A stretch of 64,000 bases of DNA from assembly GCF_002847345.1 (NCBI RefSeq), contig NZ_LXFV01000007.1, forward strand, positions 124,001-188,000. Reading direction: 5' to 3'. A program made the position numbers and the translations under genes. The notes beneath the pieces were generated by a model. The model did no database searches, was not told the origin of the DNA, and saw only the letters and a program-made list of their open reading frames with translations. This DNA is from Pectobacterium peruviense (lineage in GTDB: Bacteria > Pseudomonadota > Gammaproteobacteria > Enterobacterales > Enterobacteriaceae). Position 1 is the stretch's first letter. The number at the start of each line of letters is the position of its first letter. Positions 58,042-64,000 of this stretch are shown here, piece after piece.

Positions 58042-59406
58042 ATGTCTTCTCTTGATGAATCCCCCGTTCTTGCTACGCCGCAGACCGACACGCTTCAGTC
58101 GCTGGCCGGAGACGTGCTGAACTTCGCGGCCGCAAAAGGCGCGAGTCAGGCGGTCGTCAGCGTCTCGCAGGGAAACCGCCGCACCATCCGCGTCAGGAAC
58201 GGCGATATTGATACGCTGACGCAAAACCAAAGCCGCTTCCTGTCCGTTACGGTCTACTTCGGCCAGCGCGCAGGTACCGTTTCTTCGACCTTGTTTAGCA
58301 AGGAAGCGTTGCAGGATGCCGTGGACGCCGCCAGCACGCTGGCAAAATATGCCGATGAGGATCCGTGTAGCGGCCTGCCGGAAGCGCAGCATTTTGCCCG
58401 TGATATTTACGATCTTTCGCTGCACAACGCCTATACGCTGACAGTTGAGCAAGCACTGTCGCTGGCACTGCGTGCCGAGCAGGTCGCCAATACCACGCAT
58501 GAGCATGGCTACAGCGAGAGCACGGAAATCACCTCGCAGCAGGGAGACTTTATTCTGGCGAACTCTGCCGGTTTTTCGGCAGGTTACCCAACATCGTTAC
58601 ACACCCTATGGAGCCATGCGATTGCGCGTAATGATACACAACGCCAGCAGGGTTTCTGGCACACCACCGGCAGAGCGCCGTCTCTGCTGGCCTCGCCAGA
58701 GACTATCGGACATACCGCCGCGCAACGTGCGGTGGCACAGCTAGGTGCACGAAAACTCTCAACCCGCCGCTGTCCAGTGCTGTTTGACGCCCCTGTGGCG
58801 CACAGCCTGATTCATCATCTGGTCGGTGCGCTGAGCGGCGCGGCGCTTTATCGATCCACGTCATTTCTGGGTCAGTGCCTCGGTGAGGCCATCACTGCAC
58901 CGCACCTGAGCCTGTATGAAAATCCGTTTATTCCTGGGGCACTGGCTAGCGCCTGCTTTGATGCCGAAGGCGTCGCCGCGACTCCGCGGCATGTCATCCA
59001 CGATGGCATTGCACAAGGCTATTTTCTCTCAAGCTACAGCGCTCGACGCTTGGGGCTCACGACGACCGGACACGCAGGTGGAGCCTATAACCTGAGTGTC
59101 AGCAGCAGCCAAAGTCGCGCTGGCGATGACTTGCCAGCGCTGTTGCGCCAGATGCACACAGGACTGCTGGTCACCACGCTGCTAGGACACGGACTGAACC
59201 CAATGACGGGCGACTATTCGCAGGGTGTGGCGGGCTTTTGGGTCGAAAACGGCGAAATTCAGTATCCGGTCGAAGAGATCACCATTGCAGGCAACCTGAA
59301 AACGCTGCTCCTGCACTGTGTCGCGCTCGGGGCGGACATCCACACGCAGGGCAATCTCTCCTGCGGTTCCCTATTGATTGAAGAGATGCAGATCGCCGGG
59401 CAGTAA
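58042..59406 (+). CDS. TldE/PmbA-like protein (paralogue)
   Basis: 454 residues, near the E. coli TldE length. The C-terminal half follows TldE closely (HLVGALSGAALYR, SYSARRLGLTTTGHAGG, GAAGFWVENGEIQYPV-type segment VAGFWVENGEIQYPVEEI, AGNLK). TldE is the non-catalytic partner of TldD; together they cleave unfolded peptides and trim microcin B17 and CcdA in E. coli. The N-terminal half is more divergent. Since it sits in a TonB operon rather than in the usual place, it is probably a second copy dedicated to this system. Confidence 0.88.
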   Translation: MSSLDESPVLATPQTDTLQSLAGDVLNFAAAKGASQAVVSVSQGNRRTIRVRNGDIDTLTQNQSRFLSVTVYFGQRAGTVSSTLFSKEALQDAVDAASTLAKYADEDPCSGLPEAQHFARDIYDLSLHNAYTLTVEQALSLALRAEQVANTTHEHGYSESTEITSQQGDFILANSAGFSAGYPTSLHTLWSHAIARNDTQRQQGFWHTTGRAPSLLASPETIGHTAAQRAVAQLGARKLSTRRCPVLFDAPVAHSLIHHLVGALSGAALYRSTSFLGQCLGEAITAPHLSLYENPFIPGALASACFDAEGVAATPRHVIHDGIAQGYFLSSYSARRLGLTTTGHAGGAYNLSVSSSQSRAGDDLPALLRQMHTGLLVTTLLGHGLNPMTGDYSQGVAGFWVENGEIQYPVEEITIAGNLKTLLLHCVALGADIHTQGNLSCGSLLIEEMQIAGQ

Positions 59407-59440
59407 TCCCACATCGCGTCACAGAAACAGGATCACCATC

Positions 59441-60886
59441 ATGGCAATACACGCTTCCAGAGCGCCAGTCTCACCTGCGCTGTCGGCATTTTCGCTGGAA
59501 ACGACGGAGATAACGCACGCACTGAACCACATCATGCAGCGTCAGGTGGACTATGCCGATCTCTATTTTCAGCGCCGCCAGCAGGAAGGCTGGCAGTTAG
59601 AAAACGGCATCGTGCGCCCAACAGGATTTAGTCGCGATCAGGGCGTTGGCGTCCGCGCCGTCAGCGGCGAGAAAACGGCGTTCTCCTACACGAATGACCT
59701 CCGTCCGCAGGCGATTCTGCAAGCGGCCAATACCGTAAGAGAAATCAGCCGTCAGGGACAGAACGCCACGGTGGCATTACCCGCATCGCTGCCGCACGGC
59801 ACAACCGCACTCTATCCGTCAGACAATCCCTTACTGGCCGTAACCGAGGAACATAAACGTCAGCTTCTGCTCTCGATCGACAGACAGGCGCGCGCCCGCG
59901 ATCCCCGCGTGACGCAGGTAACGGCCTACCTGAATGCTTCACACGAAACCATTCTGATCGCCCGACATGACGGTCGGCTCGCCACCGATGTTCGCCCGCT
60001 GGTGAATCTGGTCATCAATGTCGTCGTCGAACAGCAGGGTCGCAGGGAGAATGGTTCCAGCGGTGGCGGGCGACGCCTCGACTACCGATTCTTTGCTGAC
60101 GAGACGGTCAGCCAGTGGGTTAATCAGGCTGTCGATCAAGCGCTGAATAATCTGGATGCCAGTCCGGTGCCAGCAGGCACTTACAGCGTAATCCTCGGTG
60201 CAGGTTCGCCCGGCATTTTGCTGCATGAAGCTATCGGGCACGGGTTGGAAGGCGATTTTAATCGCAAAGGCAGTTCCGCATTTTCCAGTCTGTTAGGAGA
60301 ACGCGTCGCCGCGCCGGGCATTACCGTCGTGGATGACGGCACGCTCGCCAACCGGCGGGGTTCGCTGCATGTGGACGATGAAGGCACGCCGTCGCAGTGC
60401 ACGACATTAATCGAGGACGGCATCCTGCGCGGGTATTTACAGGACAGCCTCAACGCCAGACTGATGAATACCGCCCTGACGGGCAATGCACGTCGGGCTT
60501 CCTACTCCGCGCTGCCGCTGCCGCGCATGACCAACACCTACATGCTGGCAGGACAATATCCCGCCGAAGAAGTGATCGCGTCGGTCAAAAATGGCCTCTA
60601 CGCCGTCGGCTTCGGCGGCGGGCAGGTTGATATCAGCAGCGGGAAATACGTTTTTTCCACCACCGAAGCCTACCTGATTGAAAATGGACGCGTCACTCGC
60701 CCGGTTAAAGGTGCCACGCTGATTGGTCACGGACCAGAAGCACTGCTGCACGTCGCGATGGTGGGCAACAATCTGGCGTTGGATGACGGCAATATCGCCT
60801 GTACCAAGGAAGGCCAATCCTTGCCCGTCAGCGTCGGCCAGCCAACGCTTCGTATCGACAACATGACCGTAGGCGGCTCGCAGTAA
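59441..60886 (+). CDS. TldD-like metalloprotease (paralogue)
   Basis: 481 residues from MAIHASRAPV, equal to E. coli TldD. The catalytic HExxxH is H262-E263-A-I-G-H267, at the E. coli numbers. GSGGGRRLDYRFF, GTLANRRGSLHVDDEG and the C-terminal GHGPEALLHVAMVGNNLALDDG are family segments. It should form a heterodimer with the upstream TldE-like protein and cleave peptides in the cytoplasm. The 34-base gap indicates one operon. Confidence 0.9.
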   Translation: MAIHASRAPVSPALSAFSLETTEITHALNHIMQRQVDYADLYFQRRQQEGWQLENGIVRPTGFSRDQGVGVRAVSGEKTAFSYTNDLRPQAILQAANTVREISRQGQNATVALPASLPHGTTALYPSDNPLLAVTEEHKRQLLLSIDRQARARDPRVTQVTAYLNASHETILIARHDGRLATDVRPLVNLVINVVVEQQGRRENGSSGGGRRLDYRFFADETVSQWVNQAVDQALNNLDASPVPAGTYSVILGAGSPGILLHEAIGHGLEGDFNRKGSSAFSSLLGERVAAPGITVVDDGTLANRRGSLHVDDEGTPSQCTTLIEDGILRGYLQDSLNARLMNTALTGNARRASYSALPLPRMTNTYMLAGQYPAEEVIASVKNGLYAVGFGGGQVDISSGKYVFSTTEAYLIENGRVTRPVKGATLIGHGPEALLHVAMVGNNLALDDGNIACTKEGQSLPVSVGQPTLRIDNMTVGGSQ

Positions 60887-60951
60887 GCCGTGCGTCACGG
60901 TTCATTGCTCCCTACTTAACTTACTCACGATTTTCTCTAAACGGAGACACC

Positions 60952-62217
60952 ATGTCAGACGCCATTATCACTGCCAACGATACCTCGCTGGATGCGTTGC
61001 TCACGACTAGCGACAAACCCATTCTGCTCGACCTGTGGGCACCCTGGTGCCAGCCGTGTAAAACGCTGGCTCCTCTGCTGAACACGATTGCCGATAACAC
61101 GCCAGACAACCTGACCGTCGCCAAGCTGGATGTGGAGCAATATCCGGCATTCATGCAGCGTTTTGGCGTGCGTGGTATTCCTACGCTGCTGCTGTTTAAA
61201 AATGGGCAAGAGATTTCACGGCAGATCGGCGTGAAAACGCTGGCACAGCTACGCGGCTGGCTGGAATCGCACGAGATTGCGATACAGAACACCGCACAGC
61301 CGCTGGCAGACACTCGCGTTACGTGGAGCACGTTCTATGGTGATGCTTCACTGCACACTTTCCTCCACCAGCGGCTACGTCAACATGCGGCGGACGGTAA
61401 TATCGAACACGCATTTTCCCCCTACTGGCAGGACAACAAAGGCTCAGTCTCTGCTGCACTGGCGCACAGTGCAGATATTCGCATCTTTGAACGCATCACC
61501 GGATTACCGGCCGCACTCGGGCTGCTGCTGGAAAAACTGCCGAGCACCACACCAGAACAGGTTGATGCCCTCTTTGCGGCTCTCGCTCCGGGAAAAACGG
61601 TAGATGGCGTGGCGCTGCAATGGCTGCACCACTGGTTAAGTCACGAAGGAAATCCGTGGTCTGACTGGCTGGTAGATGAAACCGTAGACGGCTTGCGCCA
61701 GCAGTGGATTCAGGCAATTTCACGGCTGTTAGCGGGCGAAGCCGTGGCAGAAAGCGAATGGACGGCACTGCATCAGCAGGCAATAAGCTGGGAAGAAAAA
61801 GCGGCTACCGAACTGGGCCTGGAAAAGAATATTGCAACAATACTCGCCAGCCTATCGCCGCCGCCTGCCGCGTCCGACGCTGATAGCTGGCGCAGCATCA
61901 GCACCACTCTTGGCTTCGCGCTGGCGCAGATCCTGCAAATTAAAGACGGATGGAGCAGAGAAGAACGCGCAACGCCAGATAAGCGCTTCCGCTGGTTTCA
62001 GGCACAGGAAGACGCCACGCCGAGCAAAAAACTAACGGATGAGCAAATTACCGCGCTACGTGAACAGTGGCTTCAGGAGAACTCGGATTTTTCCGCGAAA
62101 GAGGACGCATTTTATCAGCGCTACCCACAGCTGTCAGAAGCGCAGAAAATCCCCTTGCAGGAAACGCTGTGGGAATTGCTTCGTCGTGCACCCACCTTCA
62201 AATCACAGCTGGACTGA
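60952..62217 (+). CDS. thioredoxin domain fused to a long uncharacterised region
   Basis: 421 residues. The N-terminal 110 residues are a thioredoxin with active site WCQPC (C33, C36), the cis-Pro loop GIPTLLLF and good helices. The remaining 300 residues are mostly helical and match no family I recognise; segments such as SPYWQDNKGSVSAALAHSA and the Trp-rich LHHWLSHEGNPWSDWL are distinctive. No signal peptide, so it is cytoplasmic. It follows the TldD-like gene by 65 bases and may reduce disulfides in the imported ligand or act as a holdase like CnoX. Confidence 0.82.
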   Translation: MSDAIITANDTSLDALLTTSDKPILLDLWAPWCQPCKTLAPLLNTIADNTPDNLTVAKLDVEQYPAFMQRFGVRGIPTLLLFKNGQEISRQIGVKTLAQLRGWLESHEIAIQNTAQPLADTRVTWSTFYGDASLHTFLHQRLRQHAADGNIEHAFSPYWQDNKGSVSAALAHSADIRIFERITGLPAALGLLLEKLPSTTPEQVDALFAALAPGKTVDGVALQWLHHWLSHEGNPWSDWLVDETVDGLRQQWIQAISRLLAGEAVAESEWTALHQQAISWEEKAATELGLEKNIATILASLSPPPAASDADSWRSISTTLGFALAQILQIKDGWSREERATPDKRFRWFQAQEDATPSKKLTDEQITALREQWLQENSDFSAKEDAFYQRYPQLSEAQKIPLQETLWELLRRAPTFKSQLD

Positions 62218-62289
62218 TACCGTAGTCTGCACCTTCATAACGCGGCGTTGACGCGTCCTTCTGATAATCCATGATGCTGGCAGCCACGC

Positions 62290-62314
62290 TGTCAGCGTCA
62301 GCGTCAGCGTCAGC
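62290..62314. repeat. hexamer tandem repeat (GTCAGC)4
   Basis: Four copies of GTCAGC in the spacer after the thioredoxin-fusion gene, inside a stretch that resembles the region after the autotransporter stop (48812-48860). No gene is called in 62218-62505. Confidence 0.7.
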
Positions 62315-62505
62315 ATGATAGCGAAAAAGTAGATACGCCTGCCGCCACTCCAATAAACCTGATGATTCAATAGTAAAAAAATGGTCGAATAGCCATGACA
62401 AGTAACGATTAACATTGTTATCGAGGCACGGTTAAGGCCGTTGTTCGTGGGTTTAAAAGGATTCAGACAACACATCCACACACTGTCCTACTCGGGTGAA
62501 TAACC

Positions 62506-62688
62506 ATGCAAGACGAATCAACGAAAAACTATTTTGAAACCAGTGATGGAGCCGTTCGCATTTGGATCGAACAAGGCACATCTATCCAGATCCAGGCAAT
62601 GACAGAACATCACGATCCCGTTGAGCTCTCTGCATCGGAAGCATTGGAAATAGCAAACGTGCTGCAAAAATTCGCGACGCGTCTCTGA
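62506..62688 (+). CDS. small protein of unknown function
   Basis: 60 residues, MQDESTKNYFETSDGAVRIW, acidic, with a C-terminal helix (ASEALEIANVLQKFATRL). I do not recognise it. The upstream ribosome site is weak (GGGTGA). It is convergent with tmcA. The composition looks like a real protein, but a conservation test is needed to be sure. Confidence 0.6.
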   Translation: MQDESTKNYFETSDGAVRIWIEQGTSIQIQAMTEHHDPVELSASEALEIANVLQKFATRL

Positions 62689-62729
62689 CAAAATTACGCG
62701 ATGAGCAGCTTTAGTGTTGCTATCTATAC

Positions 62730-64000
62730 CTACATTACGCTTCTTCGCCAGCGCTCGCACCGTTGCGCATCAAGATCGATTAGCGCACTGGTGGTTTCTT
62801 CTCGCCAACGCTTCAGGAGCGCCTTCTTGCCCGTTAGCCCTAACGTAGCAGCCGTCTGTTCGCTTTCATCCGGTGTTTCCGCCAACAGACGTAGCGCAGG
62901 CTGCGGCAACGAGGAGTGGATCAGCAGGCGGCAGATCGCGGCAAAACTAGCCTCCATAGGCCGATGCGCAAACGCAAATCCCGCCAGCTCACGCCAGTCG
63001 TCGTCATTCAGCGCAATACTTTCGGTATACAGCTCCGTATTTTCCGTCTGCGGCAGTGCGAGGCTCAGCGGAATCATGCGTTGTAGCCAATACCAGTCAC
63101 GCGCCAATTGCTGGCTTCCCTGCTGCGCCAGTTCATACCCCGCCTCACTTAGCGGCAGTATCGCCATCGCGCTATAGCAGCCACTACTGGCCTCAAGATG
63201 ACTGCCGATACGCACCAATTGAAACCCACACGATTCCCAGAACACCCACAGATCTGGCTGATAGCCGAAGCTAACCGACAGATAATCCAGCGCCTGCTGT
63301 TGTGCCTCACGAATCTGCTCTTCGATTAATGCTCGCCCTATCCCCTGTCGGCGAGATGACGACGCAATCGCAATCCGGCTCACGCGACGTGCACGCAGCA
63401 TCGGCGCATTCCACAGGCCAGCATGCGCCGCCAGCGATTGCGCCACCAGATTACCGCGCGGGCGTCGCCGTCCAGCCCAGACGTCATGGGCCAGTGACTC
63501 AGACAGCCCGCCTTCCTCCACCAGCCACAACACGCCACAAATATCATCCGCCACCTGTGCGCTGGCAATGTGCATGCCCGGCGCATCCATCAGACGGCGC
63601 AGATCCAACGGCGAGGTACGATAATGAGCACTGCACAATAGCGCGTAGCACCACGTCAGGCGTTCGGGGTGTGCCAACCAGTCGTCGGCACGTTCAGTTC
63701 GAATATTCAGTTCAGCAGAAGGCAGAGTCAGAGCGCCATCAGCGAGATTCAGCGGAGAATGAAGCAAGGCTGGTTCGTTGAACAATAGCGCCTGATCCAG
63801 CACGCGTTCTAGCGGATCGTTAGCGGCCCAGCGCAGAGGATCGTCCAGCGAAAATACGCGACACTGCGGCAATGCCGCACAAAACTTCAGCAGAAAACCC
63901 CGGCCCGTGCCTTCATACCCCTGCACCGTCGTGGTCATCAAAATACGAGGAAAATAGGGCAACAGCGCAGTCAGTACAGAAGACGGAATCGCCGCCGCTT
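62730..64000 (-). CDS. tmcA: tRNA(Met) cytidine acetyltransferase TmcA (N-terminus cut by window)
   Basis: The C-terminal 420 or so residues of TmcA, open to the right edge; the first M in frame is an internal Leu codon (TTG). TTTVQGYEGTGRGFLLKF belongs to the helicase-like part; the GNAT acetyl-CoA loop is SSRRQGIGRALI; the tail follows E. coli TmcA. It makes N4-acetylcytidine 34 in elongator tRNA-Met, two genes of which lie in this window. Confidence 0.93.
   Translation of the reverse strand, partial: AAAIPSSVLTALLPYFPRILMTTTVQGYEGTGRGFLLKFCAALPQCRVFSLDDPLRWAANDPLERVLDQALLFNEPALLHSPLNLADGALTLPSAELNIRTERADDWLAHPERLTWCYALLCSAHYRTSPLDLRRLMDAPGMHIASAQVADDICGVLWLVEEGGLSESLAHDVWAGRRRPRGNLVAQSLAAHAGLWNAPMLRARRVSRIAIASSSRRQGIGRALIEEQIREAQQQALDYLSVSFGYQPDLWVFWESCGFQLVRIGSHLEASSGCYSAMAILPLSEAGYELAQQGSQQLARDWYWLQRMIPLSLALPQTENTELYTESIALNDDDWRELAGFAFAHRPMEASFAAICRLLIHSSLPQPALRLLAETPDESEQTAATLGLTGKKALLKRWREETTSALIDLDAQRCERWRRSVM

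Noticed and set aside
62198-62481. Minus-strand frames rich in Ala-Asp or Thr-Leu repeats
   Set aside because: They arise from the GTCAGC tandem repeat; no ribosome site or conserved start seen.
1-64000. CRISPR arrays, prophage genes, transposases or integrases
   Set aside because: None seen; accessory regions carry no recombinase and the tRNA genes show no duplicated 3' ends next to an integrase.

Overview
The window is one continuous piece of an enterobacterial chromosome, most likely Pectobacterium or a close soft-rot relative. Two long blocks follow the E. coli gene order almost gene for gene. The first runs nagC-asnB-tRNA cluster-ubiF-miaB-ybeZ-ybeY-corC-lnt-gltIJKL-ybeL-leuS-lptE-holA-nadD-rsfS-rlmH-mrdAB-rlpA-dacA-ybeD-lipB-lipA-tatE-crcB-cspE (positions 2-31367). 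The second is ypfM/yffB-dapE-...-ypfN...ypfH...tmcA (32654 to the right edge). Gene lengths and catalytic residues agree with the E. coli proteins as I remember them. Two ERIC-type repeats also point to Enterobacterales. nagC is cut by the left edge and tmcA by the right edge.

Positions 1-31400 are core housekeeping: N-acetylglucosamine control, asparagine synthesis, six tRNAs, ubiquinone synthesis, tRNA and ribosome maturation, lipoprotein acylation, glutamate/aspartate uptake, cell elongation (PBP2, RodA, RlpA, PBP5), lipoate synthesis and Tat export. Non-coding signals here are a sigma-54-type promoter with an NtrC-like dyad before gltI, a probable SroC sponge RNA between gltI and gltJ, and a probable fluoride riboswitch before crcB with an unusual internal hairpin.

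Positions 31500-45650 mix conserved and accessory genes: an Asp/Glu racemase, two ERIC elements, a 19-codon gene matching YpfM, yffB-dapE, a D,D-carboxypeptidase-like gene and ypfN. A LysR regulator then stands divergent to a catabolic operon: CitMHS carboxylate transporter, AtuA-type protein split over two genes, CoA-transferase A and B, and thiolase. A chemoreceptor with a C-terminal NWETF tail, ypfH and a DUF1272 protein follow.

Positions 45660-62220 hold what I consider the most interesting system. A FecI-type ECF sigma factor and a FecR-type regulator lie among four transcription units: a subtilisin-like lipoprotein autotransporter; a TonB-dependent receptor with an N-terminal signalling domain plus a fused ABC transporter; TonB-ExbB-ExbD; and TldE-like, TldD-like and thioredoxin-fusion proteins. 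Each of the four is preceded by the same bipartite motif (CRC-TTTT, then TTGCACA exactly 16 bases from the first C to the first T). This suggests one ECF regulon for surface proteolysis, TonB-powered uptake of a peptide-like ligand, inner-membrane transport, and cytoplasmic processing by a TldD/TldE protease. The ligand is unknown and the model is inference from context and shared promoters.
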